Counted from the stretch's first letter, positions 53,601 through 61,850 are shown. The stretch: 64,000 nt of DNA from Desulfosarcina widdelii (GCF_009688965.1 NZ_AP021875.1:1426001-1490000), one strand, 5' to 3'. The notes: generated by a model not told the origin, from the letters alone. Program-made: numbers and translations.

Positions 53601-53903
53601 GAAGGCATCGGAAAGGGTTCGAAGACGATTGAAAAACGTCGGGGAGAAGATATTATCCCCTTTAAGGACAACATGAATAATTTCGTCGCTGCCAAAAAGG
53701 GCCTTGAATTCGTCATATTGCCGGCGTTCCGGCAGGCTGTCCACGACCAGGTCCCGCACGGAAACCGAAAAATCCAGCCAGGGAATGCGAGCCGCCATCA
53801 CGCCAGTGAAAATCAGGATGACAATCAATACCGTTCGGGGTTGACCGGCAATCCGGTTCAGCCAACTGTTCAGCGAAAACGATCCGATGATCCGTTCCAG
53901 CAT
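50679..53903 (-). CDS. RND/MMPL permease fused to cyclic-nucleotide-binding and degenerate GGDEF domains
   Basis: 1074 residues. The first 750 form an RND/MMPL-type permease with two halves, each with a periplasmic loop (about 50-200 and 420-560) and six helices; V-V-G-L-A-V-D-D-T-I-H-Y-L is the typical helix-4 signature. Then a cNMP-binding domain (about 765-885; L-F-D-Q-G-D-V-A-D-R-L-F-V, G-D-V-I-G-E-M-G) and a C-terminal GGDEF-like domain (about 915-1070; D-E-D-T-G-L-L-N-R-E, R-R-F-G-D-P-L-A). The active-site motif is lost: R-Y-G-G-D-E-F is here R-F-D-S-S-T-L, so it should not make cyclic-di-GMP. ATG at 53903 follows GAGGA; the frame's earlier start would run into a terminator. Substrate of the permease may be a lipid or hopanoid, by family. 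Confidence 0.85.
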   Translation of the reverse strand: MLERIIGSFSLNSWLNRIAGQPRTVLIVILIFTGVMAARIPWLDFSVSVRDLVVDSLPERRQYDEFKALFGSDEIIHVVLKGDNIFSPTFFNRLRTLSDAFEQIPGVQRVISLPRIKSSVDPRDEWSLQRFAALTAPVRIFQRYLISPDRKVSGITLVLDDGAYQEAVTLAVRAELRSERAHHLAYQIGMPPVCVALARYAQRDFIRLPLCTLAIIAILLLAMFRSFLEMAMILVSVAVAAVWTLGAMAWFGVSLNILTVAVPILQIAVGTAYCLYIYCIFRKHIAVSSEFIPALEDTYSRTTFPTVIAVCTTIAGIASLAVTPIEAVREFSGFACLGVLALLVVVLTFFPCLLALAWPMLRKRPPDTMSLLFSPDRVDRLTRLIVRRRKTLFGLLVLLSLFAVVGIMRIRVETNPLAYFRGNTAVSMHFHDIYRHLSGSFPLDLVLGADREDYFLRRPAIEELAEYQQFLATVPGVDKTLSLADYLMLVNYVTHRFDPDYYALPGADYEVGMLVNQFKSLLGRDILRRYVSEDFAKANITMLTRLSTARAFADAEKRIMGFCRLREKSETICRVTGFGMVMSLGSRHLVHGQVWSLAITMGVVFALIFGMFLSARIGIIALAANLFPILVGFGAMGWLGIDLSMGTCLVASIVVGLAVDDTIHYLACYKRAYTEQMDAVAAMGVTLGQVGRPMVATSLAICSGFSILMLSNFTPTAVFGLLTMLAMVSAPVGGLLILPALLSRVSPITLEEVFQIRIGGNRLQQAVPLLRGMTRMQVHRVLKTGEILQIDAGSHLFDQGDVADRLFVVISGIFDAEMVEAHGGLERRQGCRTRVNRLQLGDVIGEMGIMTSGHRCVSVISVVAGEVLALSQAHLDRLRRVYPRTAGRLYANLSSILTEKLIQADQCLSRSCRLDEDTGLLNREALLECVDREIQRSRRFGDPLAFCLLKIQNHHAGPLENPLDEERFLRQVARIAAISFRKIDRLGRFDSSTLVAVLSRTTEESSRVIHRRLKAAFNHRYRLDKKIEASIWCRIMGLDGQVAGSTFDAAGVIQGAIVQDSGRLLYPSPLTAAE

Positions 53904-54015
53904 GACGTCCTCGAAGCCGACTGCACCCGGCAAGGCGCAGGTCATGGTGCACGGGAAGGAACGAAAATGGTTTTGGAGAATCCGGGCGGCGTGGGCGCAT
54001 CGGCATTCCAAAAGT

Positions 54016-54048
54016 GTAAAGAGGCGGGAACGGCCACCGCCTCTTTAC
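54016..54048 (-). terminator. Hairpin downstream of the PAS-LuxR gene
   Basis: GTAAAGAGGCGG and CCGCCTCTTTAC form a perfect 12-bp stem with a 9-base loop. On the minus strand ACTTTTGG follows, a short T-run. It separates the PAS-LuxR gene from the permease fusion gene and supports a start of the latter after this point. Confidence 0.65.
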
Positions 54049-54147
54049 AGGATCAGGGAACAACAGGAGTTGGAGGTGCCATTGGCAAGTCTCCCGTAGA
54101 AACGAATCTACACGACGGCGTCAATTGTTACAATACTCAAACATCAC

Positions 54148-55575
54148 CTAATTTTCCCTTACGTTGTCTAATGGTTTTTCCATGAACATGAGGCAGGTGC
54201 GCAGATTGATCCCCCTGCCGGTCAATCCGAGCTTTCGGCGAATGTTCAATCGGTGGGTTTCGACAGTCTTGTAAGCCAGGTTAAGGGCATCGGCGATCTG
54301 CCGGGTACTCTGGCCGGATTTGACCATGCTGGCCACATTGAGTTCCGCGGGGGTCAGATTGATGGCCGAAGATGTCAGATGGCGGCAAAAGGGGGAGACG
54401 ATGGCCTTGAGATGATTTTCCATGATCGTGACCAGGGCGCGGGCTTCGCGGCTGTTCGATTTTTTGCCGAGCTTTTTCAGGTAGGGATGCACAAGGTCCC
54501 TTAAATCGGCAGCTATCTTTTCTTCCGTGGCCGCCTTCTCGCGGTCCAGTTTCTTGAGCAGGAAGCGCAGGGCCGTGTTCAAATCCTGCAGTTTGGCCGT
54601 TTTCGTTTTCAATTCGGCCTCGCGCCGTTTCAACGATTGTGTGCTGGCAACCTTTTCCCGTATGGCGGCGCGCAAAGTTTCGTTGGCCTCCTGCAACTCG
54701 CGGGTGCGCACATGGACGCGCTCTTCCAGCCGCTCCCTGGCCTGCTCCAGGGCCAGTTCCACTTCTCTGAGCCGGGTAATGTCGGTGGCGCTGCCGATCA
54801 TGCGCTGCGCCCATCCGGAGCCGTCCCATTCGGCAGCGCCGCGCACCAGCAGCCACCGCACCCGCCTTAGTTTGTCCACCACGCGGACCCGGGCTTCGAA
54901 ACGCGGAGTCCGGCCCTTGATATAGTCGCTGGAATGCTGCATCAAAACGGCCACGTCGTCGGGATGTATCAACGGTTTCCAGGCATCCCAGTGGGCGATC
55001 TCATCGGTTTGAAATCCCAACAGTTTTTTCAGGTTCGCGTCGATGACCATTTTTCCGCTTTGCAGATCGTGGTCCCAGACGCCGGTCAGGCCGGCCTCGG
55101 TGGCGATCCGGTAGCGGTTTTCCCATTCCCGCAGTTGGGAAACCATGGCATGGATGTGGGAGTTGTCGACGATAATTCCCAATACGCCCGTCGGCGCGTT
55201 GTCCCGGTACCGCACCGTCGTGTAGAACAGACCGGGAAACGTACTTCCGTCTTTGCGAAGGCAGGTGTACTCGCTGCGATAAACCGCTTTTCCGGAAAGC
55301 GCCCGGGCCAGGTTTTCTCCGGCCCGCTGGTGATCTTCGGGAACAATCATGTCAAAGGCGCTGGCCCCCGCTTCGAAATCCTCACGGCTGTACCCGAACT
55401 GCTCCAGGCCTTTTTCGTTGACATAGGTAAAACGCCCCTGGCAGTCCATTTCGAATACGGTTTCCGGAAGCAGCGCTGCCAGTTCGCGGAAGCGGCGCTC
55501 GCTCTCCTTCATTTTGTCCAGTTCCGCAGCCAGCGAAGTTACGTCTCTGGCTTCGGGCAGGTTCGTTTTTCTCAT
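54148..55575 (-). CDS. PAS-PAS-LuxR-type transcriptional regulator
   Basis: 475 residues, soluble. Two PAS domains (about 20-145 and 150-275; first: V-F-E-M-D-C-Q-G-R-F-T-Y-V-N, second with W-D-H-D-L-Q-S-G and R-F-E-A-R-V-R-V), a long coiled coil (about 275-365), and a LuxR/GerE helix-turn-helix (about 410-465; L-T-P-A-E-L-N-V-A, then T-R-Q-I-A-D-A-L-N-L-A-Y-K-T-V-E-T-H-R). No kinase or receiver motif. Likely a PAS-sensed transcription factor. ATG at 55575 stands behind GGGAAG. Targets unknown; the neighbouring permease fusion gene is a candidate. Confidence 0.88.
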   Translation of the reverse strand: MRKTNLPEARDVTSLAAELDKMKESERRFRELAALLPETVFEMDCQGRFTYVNEKGLEQFGYSREDFEAGASAFDMIVPEDHQRAGENLARALSGKAVYRSEYTCLRKDGSTFPGLFYTTVRYRDNAPTGVLGIIVDNSHIHAMVSQLREWENRYRIATEAGLTGVWDHDLQSGKMVIDANLKKLLGFQTDEIAHWDAWKPLIHPDDVAVLMQHSSDYIKGRTPRFEARVRVVDKLRRVRWLLVRGAAEWDGSGWAQRMIGSATDITRLREVELALEQARERLEERVHVRTRELQEANETLRAAIREKVASTQSLKRREAELKTKTAKLQDLNTALRFLLKKLDREKAATEEKIAADLRDLVHPYLKKLGKKSNSREARALVTIMENHLKAIVSPFCRHLTSSAINLTPAELNVASMVKSGQSTRQIADALNLAYKTVETHRLNIRRKLGLTGRGINLRTCLMFMEKPLDNVREN

Positions 55576-55643
55576 GGCAGCTTCCCGCATTTAAAGAGAA
55601 AGCCGATGCCGTCAGGAGAACAGGGTGAGAGTGAGCGCCGGGC

Positions 55644-56162
55644 TCAGATTTTTTGATCCAGATAGGTGCGGGATAGTTTGAGATACTGAGCGGACGAACG
55701 CTCGAAGCGCTCCATGGGCTGGTCGGCCATTTCCTTTTTTACCGTGGCCGGTGCTCCGGCCACCAGTTGCCGGGGACCGAACCGGGAACCTTCCTTTACG
55801 ACGGCGCCGGCAGCCACCACCGTCTGTTCCCCGACTCGGGCGTCGTTAAGGACGATGGCGCCAATCCCCACAAGGCTGCCGTCCCCGATGGTGCACCCGT
55901 GAATTACCGCGTTGTGCCCGACGGTTACATGGTCGCCGATAATGGCCGGCTTGCCATGGTCGGTGTGCACCGTGCAATTGTCCTGAACATTTGAATTGAC
56001 GCCGATGCGGATAGGCGCCATGTCTCCGCGCAGGACGGCGTTGAACCAGATGCTGGTGCCGTCGCCGATGGTCACGTCGCCGATGATGACGGCGGTGGGT
56101 GCAAGAAATACGTTGTTCCCGATGGTGGGAACGATTCCATTGTATTCGATGATATGGGCCAT
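55644..56162 (-). CDS. Gamma carbonic anhydrase-like hexapeptide-repeat protein
   Basis: 172 residues of left-handed beta helix: repeated hexapeptides (I-G-D-V-T-I, V-G-H-N-A-V) and the metal-ligand positions D-N-C-T-V-H-T-D-H, V-G-H-N-A-V-I-H-G, so the three zinc/iron-binding His are in place, as in gamma carbonic anhydrases of the YrdA/PaaY group. The C-terminal helix carries R-F-E-R-S-S-A-Q-Y. ATG at 56162 is used; ribosome site weak. 31 bases after the DUF169 gene on the same strand. Confidence 0.88.
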   Translation of the reverse strand: MAHIIEYNGIVPTIGNNVFLAPTAVIIGDVTIGDGTSIWFNAVLRGDMAPIRIGVNSNVQDNCTVHTDHGKPAIIGDHVTVGHNAVIHGCTIGDGSLVGIGAIVLNDARVGEQTVVAAGAVVKEGSRFGPRQLVAGAPATVKKEMADQPMERFERSSAQYLKLSRTYLDQKI

Positions 56163-56193
56163 ACCACTGGATACTGGAAAAACAGCAGCTGAG

Positions 56194-56964
56194 TCAATCG
56201 GAAAGCTTGTCCTCAAGATTTTTCATCGGCTTGAGGGTCGGCGGCTGATAGATCATGTAGCTTTGGACCGGATATCTCGTTCCCTTCTCCTGCGTTTTTT
56301 TCAAGCCGTCCAGAAGTGCGTCGCAAATGCCCGCCGGGAAGGTCAAAAACATTTCGCAGTCGTCTGTGCCCGCCAGTATCCGTTCTCCGCGTCCGGGCAG
56401 GACAAAAGCCGGTTTACCTGTAAAATGAGACTTTAGGGCCGAAAGGCAGGAGATGCCGAATCCGGTGGTTTTGGATTCGATCAACTCGCCATGGTGGTAC
56501 AGGTACCCGGCCGCCAGCCGGGCCATTTGTGCCGGGGTTCCATAAATCAGGACAATGTCAGGATCGGCCGGCGCCATCTCAAGCGGAAAGATGGCAACCT
56601 TGCCGATCTCCCCCGGCGGAATCGGGTCCAGTTGCTTCGCCGCTTTCTCTGCCAGTTCGATCCTGTCCGCGTATCCCATCTCCAGAAAATACTGGGAAAG
56701 CGCGGTATGGTCCTGCATGCGCTTTAAGCCCAGCGCCGCCAGACACGGCGTGCAGTTGATGTCATTTGCCTCCACTCCGAGAACGCGCCCCCAGCGTCTT
56801 GCCGTGGTTGTCCACTGGCAAAGAGAAATCTTGATGCCGTACTTTGCTGGCCGCACCGCTTCCGGCGGAAGCGGATCACCCCCTTTAACCAATTTCACGC
56901 CGAGCGGATACGACTGCGGTCGCACCAGCCTGGCTATTTCTTCGGAAAAGGATTGATAATCCAC
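56194..56964 (-). CDS. DUF169-family protein
   Basis: 256 residues matching DUF169: R-P-x-x-Y-P-L-G-V-K-L at the start, the Cys region S-L-C-Q-W-T-T-T-A-R-R-W-G, C-T-P-C-L-A-A-L-G-L, later L-I-Y-G-T-P-A-Q-M-A-R-L and F-P-A-G-I-C. The family occurs in anaerobes and methanogens and is of unknown function; its conserved Cys suggest metal or cofactor binding. It starts behind AAAGGAGC. Probably co-transcribed with the carbonic-anhydrase-like gene downstream. Confidence 0.85.
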   Translation of the reverse strand: MDYQSFSEEIARLVRPQSYPLGVKLVKGGDPLPPEAVRPAKYGIKISLCQWTTTARRWGRVLGVEANDINCTPCLAALGLKRMQDHTALSQYFLEMGYADRIELAEKAAKQLDPIPPGEIGKVAIFPLEMAPADPDIVLIYGTPAQMARLAAGYLYHHGELIESKTTGFGISCLSALKSHFTGKPAFVLPGRGERILAGTDDCEMFLTFPAGICDALLDGLKKTQEKGTRYPVQSYMIYQPPTLKPMKNLEDKLSD

Positions 56965-57118
56965 CTCGTTGCTCCTTTCAGATGCGACCGATTATCCCAT
57001 TTGGAGCTGCCTGAAATGACCGGCACGTTTTTCATGATACCATCCCTGCAGCATCCTTTCATTCGTGGCATGCACACAGGCGCCGTGGAGCGCCGAATGC
57101 CGTTTTCTCTGCGGCGCT

Positions 57119-57625
57119 TCAGCCGTGGGCAGCAATTTTGGGCAATTCCGACGACGCCAGGCGGCGGGTAAACAGATGGTGGTATATATCCTGAAGATAG
57201 ACGACGCCGCTCAGGCGGTCATAGTTCAGAACAGGCATGCGGTAGCATTTTTTCTTGGCCATCCGGTCCAGCAGAACCATGATGTGGTCGTCCTCCGCCA
57301 CGCCCACCACGTTGCGGGACATGATTTGCCGGACGCGTTTGTCCTGCAGGTTGCCGATCAGCAGATCCAGTTGCCCCTCCCACTTCAATGTCCGGCTGTC
57401 GATGTCCAGGTTGAGAAAATCCGGCCGCAGGTGATAGAGCAGGTCAAACATCGTCACCACGCCGCACAGCCGCTGCATTTCGTCGACCACCATCAAACTG
57501 ATCGTTTTATAGCCGGTATCCCGCACCACACCATTGGAAATTTTGAAAATCGCGTCCTCAACAGGGGCATTTGGATGGATCGTTTCGAAATCCTGAACCA
57601 TGATGTCTTTGGCGCGTAGAGTCAT
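57119..57625 (-). CDS. Two-CBS-domain protein
   Basis: 168 residues, two CBS domains (about 4-70 and 98-160): A-K-D-I-M-V-Q-D-F-E-T-I with L-C-G-V-V-T-M-F-D, and V-R-Q-I-M-S-R-N-V-V-G-V with R-M-P-V-L-N...L-S-G-V-V-Y-L-Q-D-I. Such stand-alone CBS pairs bind adenine nucleotides and regulate partner proteins. ATG follows AGGGGAGG. Partner unknown; next gene downstream on this strand is DUF169's terminal side, 150 bases away and transcribed likewise. Confidence 0.88.
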   Translation of the reverse strand: MTLRAKDIMVQDFETIHPNAPVEDAIFKISNGVVRDTGYKTISLMVVDEMQRLCGVVTMFDLLYHLRPDFLNLDIDSRTLKWEGQLDLLIGNLQDKRVRQIMSRNVVGVAEDDHIMVLLDRMAKKKCYRMPVLNYDRLSGVVYLQDIYHHLFTRRLASSELPKIAAHG

Positions 57626-57979
57626 TGTTCCTCCCCTTTGGTGATATTAATGAATTTTTTAAGGCGTCGCCTTTTCATGCAATGGTCGGGTTCGAATCAT
57701 TCGCTGCGCGGACAGGCGCATCTTCGCGTCCCGTTCGACCTGGACGGAAGACCATGGCTTGCAGCGTGGCGAAGACGGTGCCACTGGCAGAAAAAAGGCG
57801 GTCTGACTCGCCGCTGTCTGCGGGCCGGCTTTCTGCCGGCCTGGATCTGGGCAAATAAATATAAAGGGATGGAAGGACTGAACTTAGCTCAGTTAATTGA
57901 ACGTCGTCAAGAGAAATTCGTGAGATTTGAAAAATCCTGCAATCGGGGTGCTTACCGGCACATCCCTTTGGAATTATGT
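57626..57979. other. Intergenic region, no gene supported
   Basis: A plus-strand frame of 143 codons crosses this region, but it has no ribosome site, no recognisable domain and runs into the antisense of the solute-binding protein gene. I regard the region as non-coding. Confidence 0.45.
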
Positions 57980-58759
57980 TTAAAATCCATATTCCCCAAG
58001 AAGTTTCCGATAACGGCCATCTTTTTTCATTTCCTGAAGGCTTTTATCAAAGGCATGAAAAACCTTTGAGAGATAAGGTTTGTTTTCCATCGCTCTTTTT
58101 GAAAACACCGCATAATTTTTGTCCATGTCGACGGGTTTGTCATATATACCGACGGTGTTAAGGTCGTTTCCATTAAAGTAACCGTCTGTTAAGATCAGCT
58201 TTATGGTCGTTTCGGAAGCCAGGAGATATTTGTATCTGCCCACCACCAATTTCCTGAAGTTTTTTGCTACACTCGGTGTCGCCTCAACTTTCAGGCAACC
58301 TACTTTTTTCAGAAGACCTTGCAGATAAGAGCCTAGCATCACCCCCACTGTATCAGGGCATAACTCTTCCAGATTGCCCGTGAACGTTTGGATAACCTCC
58401 ATTTTCTTGTTGTACAGGATGACTTTACGATCGACAAACAGCGTTTCATCGGGATATCTAAAAAACTCGGTACGTTCTTTCTTATACGAGACACCGATGG
58501 CGGCATCGACATCACCTTTTTCAGTCATACGGATAAGTCTCGGCCAGGGATAAAACGCAAAATCGATCTCATACCCGGCATTTGAAAACACCGCCTTGGT
58601 AATCCTCGGAATGATACCATAATTCGGCAGCTCTTCTGACATGTAGGGCTGCCACTCAGTCGCAGCAACTTTAACCCGCCTTTGTTCCGAAAATGCCGAA
58701 CTGATGAATACCGCCGAAATGAGGAAAAAGAATATTGATACGAAAAAAATCTTTTTCAT
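57980..58759 (-). CDS. Periplasmic solute-binding protein, family 3-like (orphan)
   Basis: 259 residues with a signal peptide (about 1-25, S-S-A-F-S-E) and a family 3 binding fold: V-K-V-A-A-T-E-W-Q-P-Y at the start, the F-Y-P-W-P-R-L-I-R segment, D-A-A-I-G-V-S-Y-K-K-E-R and F-D-K-S-L-Q-E-M-K-K-D-G at the end. The P-W-P-R-x-I/L form is common in orphan binding proteins of marine bacteria. ATG at 58759 behind GGAGGAT. No transporter genes adjacent. AT-rich compared with neighbours. Confidence 0.87.
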   Translation of the reverse strand: MKKIFFVSIFFFLISAVFISSAFSEQRRVKVAATEWQPYMSEELPNYGIIPRITKAVFSNAGYEIDFAFYPWPRLIRMTEKGDVDAAIGVSYKKERTEFFRYPDETLFVDRKVILYNKKMEVIQTFTGNLEELCPDTVGVMLGSYLQGLLKKVGCLKVEATPSVAKNFRKLVVGRYKYLLASETTIKLILTDGYFNGNDLNTVGIYDKPVDMDKNYAVFSKRAMENKPYLSKVFHAFDKSLQEMKKDGRYRKLLGEYGF

Positions 58760-59058
58760 TCGATCCTCCAATCCTTAATGCCTGGAAATCCGAGTCCGAA
58801 TGGCGACATCTCACCCCAAAAGGAACCGGATAAGCCAAGGCGGATGGTGTGCGCGCTCAGCAGGCGCGATCAAACGGTACGCCCGGCAAAAAAACGTATT
58901 TCTAATCGGCAGCAGCGGTGCAGGAGCAGGATTTCGGAGGAACTCGTTTCACCATAACGGAATGAGCAGCGGCGGAAATGGACTCTGATGGTTTAATTCT
59001 TACCACAGAAAACCAGCGCTGCAAATGCGGGCCATTCATTTTGAGGCAGCCTCAGTAG

Positions 59059-59078
59059 GGGCGACCGGCCGGTCGCCC
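59059..59078. repeat. 20-bp perfect palindrome
   Basis: GGGCGACCGG followed by its exact reverse complement CCGGTCGCCC. Motifs of the type TAGGGGCGACC... are common intergenic elements in many bacteria. Confidence 0.6.
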
Positions 59079-59212
59079 TGTGATCGCCACGGCGGCTGAC
59101 GCCGAAGATAACGCCAACTTTCGTTTTGATTGGCCTTGCCAGAAGGTGAAGCGACCGTGAAAGCGATCTTTGGATGCTTTAAATTCGATTGTCCCGTAAA
59201 AAGGGGCAGGGT

Positions 59213-59284
59213 CGTCATGCCGGGCTTGATCCGGCATCCGGAACCGTTTGAAATGACAGGATTCCAATCTAAGCCGGAATGACG
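59213..59284. repeat. Dispersed palindromic repeat, copy 2
   Basis: CGTCATGCCGG-G-CTTGATCCGGCATCC ... GGATTCC...GCCGGAATGACG, the same element as at 47287-47358 with a more diverged middle. Confidence 0.75.
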
Positions 59285-59433
59285 AAAAGATGAGAATTTC
59301 GACTTCTAAGGAAGTGACATCTGCTCAGGCGCAGTTTTTCATTGGAGCGAAAAAGCTTTTACAAGCTCATCTAATTTAGGCAAAAATGTCCGGCATGGGC
59401 TAATGGTACCGGTTGACTTCGTCCTTGAAAGAC

Positions 59434-60003
59434 TCAACCCGATTTTTGCAATTTCTTATGCAATTCCATTCGCGGCCTTTGTGGCAGGTCCTGCTGCGTT
59501 CCGATGCCAAAAGCCACTCCAGCCACGAGTTCGTCAGCGGTCTCCATGAGATCGCCGATCTCTTTGTCGGCAAACAGAATGTCGCAGATCCACAGGGATT
59601 GGATGTTTTTGGAATGGGCGGCAAGCAGCATGTTCTGGACACAGGCGCCGATGGACAGAATGTCCGCTTTCCAGCGGTTTTGGTTGTACCCCTGCTCCCG
59701 CCGGGAATATTGGTTGTAAACCAGAACAAGGTCCGAACATTCTTCAATGGCCCGCAGGCTGATCGGCAGGCTGCCGACAGTTGTCGATTCCGCCTGCATT
59801 TCAGCAATTTTATCTTGCAGGACATCGACAATCAGGCGTTTTCGGATCGGACCGCATAAATGAAAATACCATGGCTGACGGTTCTTGGGGGAAGGCGCTA
59901 AGATTCCGGCCTCGAGGATCTCCTTCATATCAATGGGGAAAACCTTTTTATCCGTATAACGCCGGTGGCTCCTTCTTTCCGAAATCGCTTTTTGCAGTTC
60001 CAT
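59434..60003 (-). CDS. Nitroreductase-family protein
   Basis: 189 residues: I-S-E-R-R-S-H-R-R-Y-T-D start, A-P-S-P-K-N-R-Q-P-W flavin contact, and I-G-A-C-V-Q-N-M-L-L-A-A, all typical for FMN-binding nitroreductases. It may reduce nitro compounds, quinones or serve in cofactor metabolism; the substrate is not deducible. ATG at 60003 chosen; upstream ATG at 60039 has no ribosome site. It ends shortly, with a C terminus of Lys/Arg-rich residues. Confidence 0.88.
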   Translation of the reverse strand: MELQKAISERRSHRRYTDKKVFPIDMKEILEAGILAPSPKNRQPWYFHLCGPIRKRLIVDVLQDKIAEMQAESTTVGSLPISLRAIEECSDLVLVYNQYSRREQGYNQNRWKADILSIGACVQNMLLAAHSKNIQSLWICDILFADKEIGDLMETADELVAGVAFGIGTQQDLPQRPRMELHKKLQKSG

Positions 60004-60053
60004 TTTTGATTGATTCCCATTGCTGTACCGTTGTCGCAACTTCCGGTCCGGCT

Positions 60054-60935
60054 TTATATCAACGATAAGATGGCTTCGGCAAAATCCTGCGGCGCTTCCT
60101 GGGGCGGATTGTGGCCGACATCGGGGATCACCAGGCGCTCGTATTCGCCCGTGAAGAAACGATGGTGGTCCGCCGATCCTCCTGAAAGGGCAACACCGTC
60201 GTCGCGTCCATCGATAGCGATCGACGGCACGGATATCAACGGCTGCAAGGTCAGGCGCTGCTCGGTAGCCTCCACCTCTGGATCTCCCGGCACCAGCCCA
60301 TAACGATGCCGGTAGGAATGGATGACCACATCCACAAAATCCGGGTTGTCAAAGGACACGGCCGTCCGGTCGAAGCTTTCATCGGAAAACTTCCAGGTGG
60401 GCGACCACAATCGCCATAAAAGCCGGCAAAACTCCCGGCGGTACCTGGCCAGGCCTTCCCGGCCCCGCTCCGAATGAAAATAGTACTGGTACCAGTAGCG
60501 ATATTCATCCTCGGGCCTCACCGGAGCGGCAGCCCCCGGAATGTCCTGGATATTGTAGCCGCCGACCGAAACGAGAGCGTGCACCCGATCCGGCCAGAGG
60601 GCTGCCACGATGCACGCGGCACGACCGCCCCAATCATACCCGGCAAGCACGGCGCTGGAAATTCCCAGAGCGTCGAGAAGCGCAAGCAGATCATGGGCAA
60701 GTGCCGCTTGCTGGCCGGACCGCGGGGTACTCGCGGAAAAAAACTGCGTGGGTCCATAGCCGCGCAAATAAGGGGTGATTACCCGACAACTCTTTGAAGC
60801 CAGAAGCGGCCGCACCTGGTCGTATGCATGCACGTCATAAGGAAACCCATGCAGCAGGACCACCGGTGGGCCGGCAGGCGGTCCATCTTCGAAGTAAGCG
60901 ACCTCGAGAACACCGGCCTGTATTTTTTTCAACAT
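60054..60935 (-). CDS. Epoxide-hydrolase-like alpha/beta hydrolase
   Basis: 293 residues: V-V-L-L-H-G-F-P-Y-D (oxyanion), nucleophile elbow A-G-Y-D-W-G-G with Asp instead of Ser, typical for epoxide hydrolases and haloalkane dehalogenases, and the final I-P-D-V-G-H-N-P-P with the catalytic His. The cap region contains Y-W-Y-Q-Y-Y-F-H. It likely hydrolyses an epoxide or related electrophile. Start at ATG 60935. On the same strand 51 bases upstream of the nitroreductase gene; possibly one unit. Confidence 0.87.
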   Translation of the reverse strand: MLKKIQAGVLEVAYFEDGPPAGPPVVLLHGFPYDVHAYDQVRPLLASKSCRVITPYLRGYGPTQFFSASTPRSGQQAALAHDLLALLDALGISSAVLAGYDWGGRAACIVAALWPDRVHALVSVGGYNIQDIPGAAAPVRPEDEYRYWYQYYFHSERGREGLARYRREFCRLLWRLWSPTWKFSDESFDRTAVSFDNPDFVDVVIHSYRHRYGLVPGDPEVEATEQRLTLQPLISVPSIAIDGRDDGVALSGGSADHHRFFTGEYERLVIPDVGHNPPQEAPQDFAEAILSLI

Positions 60936-61071
60936 GGTATGATCGCCCCTTTACATGCTTGCTCATGAGATTGTCGTCCAGCGTTCTGCCGGCCAATGGC
61001 TGCTGACACGGTTCTACGCGAGTATAGCAAAATTTGGAAAATCTGGAAAACCTCGTGAAACGGGTACGCGT

Positions 61072-61404
61072 TCACTGGGGCATCGCATACGCTGCGCCCA
61101 TCAGGAAAATGGGTCTGCCCTCTTCTGAGATTTCCCTGCACCACTTGACCGTCACAAAACTGATGGATCGTAAAAGACATTCTTTTCTATCGTTGCAGGA
61201 ACATAGGTATTTACAATTCAGAGATTTAAATAAAATCGTAACGCCGGGACTGAGACGCTTCCTTGAATAAAAGCAGATTCCTTCTACGCTGCAATTGAGC
61301 ACATGGGCATCGATCTCCATTGGCGTCCCAATGGCGGAATGCAGCGTTATCGGCCCCTCGACTAGATGACGCGGAGAGATGCGTTTTTCCAGATGATGAT
61401 CCAA
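61072..61404 (-). CDS. PilZ-domain protein
   Basis: 110 residues, one PilZ domain: K-R-I-S-P-R-H (R-x3-R c-di-GMP loop) at 7-13 and the second motif N-C-S-V-E-G-I-C-F near 37-45 (D/N-x-S-x-x-G). Cysteines in C-K-Y-L-C-S-C-N-D are unusual. It should bind cyclic-di-GMP and act as a receiver of the signal degraded by the HD-GYP protein in this window. ATG behind AAGGAGGT. No neighbouring partner is obvious. Confidence 0.83.
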   Translation of the reverse strand: MDHHLEKRISPRHLVEGPITLHSAIGTPMEIDAHVLNCSVEGICFYSRKRLSPGVTILFKSLNCKYLCSCNDRKECLLRSISFVTVKWCREISEEGRPIFLMGAAYAMPQ

Positions 61405-61850
61405 CGTTACCTCCTTAAGCCACAGGACAGATACGGGGCCGGTTGGAATAAATAAAAGTTCAGCGTTACAGCTGAAAGCGGGTTACCGAAAATGGGATTG
61501 GCTTCGGTCGGCTTCCCAGAATAGAAAGGGCCGGGAAGTGACGGATTGTTGCCCGCGCGCCTTCTTGGCCCTGGTTATTAACAGATTGTAAATCGGTTAA
61601 GGAGAACACAGCGTTTTCATAATGCTGCCCGTCTGCTGCTGCAGACATTTTTTAATTTTACAATTGCATGTCCTTTTTTGTCAATATAGCAACGCAGTGT
61701 TAGACTTTTATTTGGGCCGGCAACGGGGAGGGCGGAGAAAAGCAGCCAATCGAACCATTACAAGGGGCCGGGGGCCGGCATTGCGCCAGGATTATTTGGG
61801 CGCCCGCAACGACCACCCTCATAAAATTATTGTTTTTCGATAATTATTTA
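61405..61850. other. Intergenic region, no gene recognised
   Basis: Short overlapping frames only, none with ribosome site or domain pattern. The end of the region is AT-rich and leads into the DUF2975 promoter. Confidence 0.45.

Larger units (their letters stand above)
58760..59433. other. Repeat-bearing intergenic region
   Basis: No gene. It contains a 20-bp perfect palindrome (59059-59078) and the second copy of the dispersed repeat (59213-59284); the remainder has no distinctive feature. Confidence 0.5.

Noticed and set aside
57638..58069. 143-codon plus-strand frame in the gap before the solute-binding protein gene
   Set aside because: No ribosome site, no recognised domain and antisense overlap with a clear gene.
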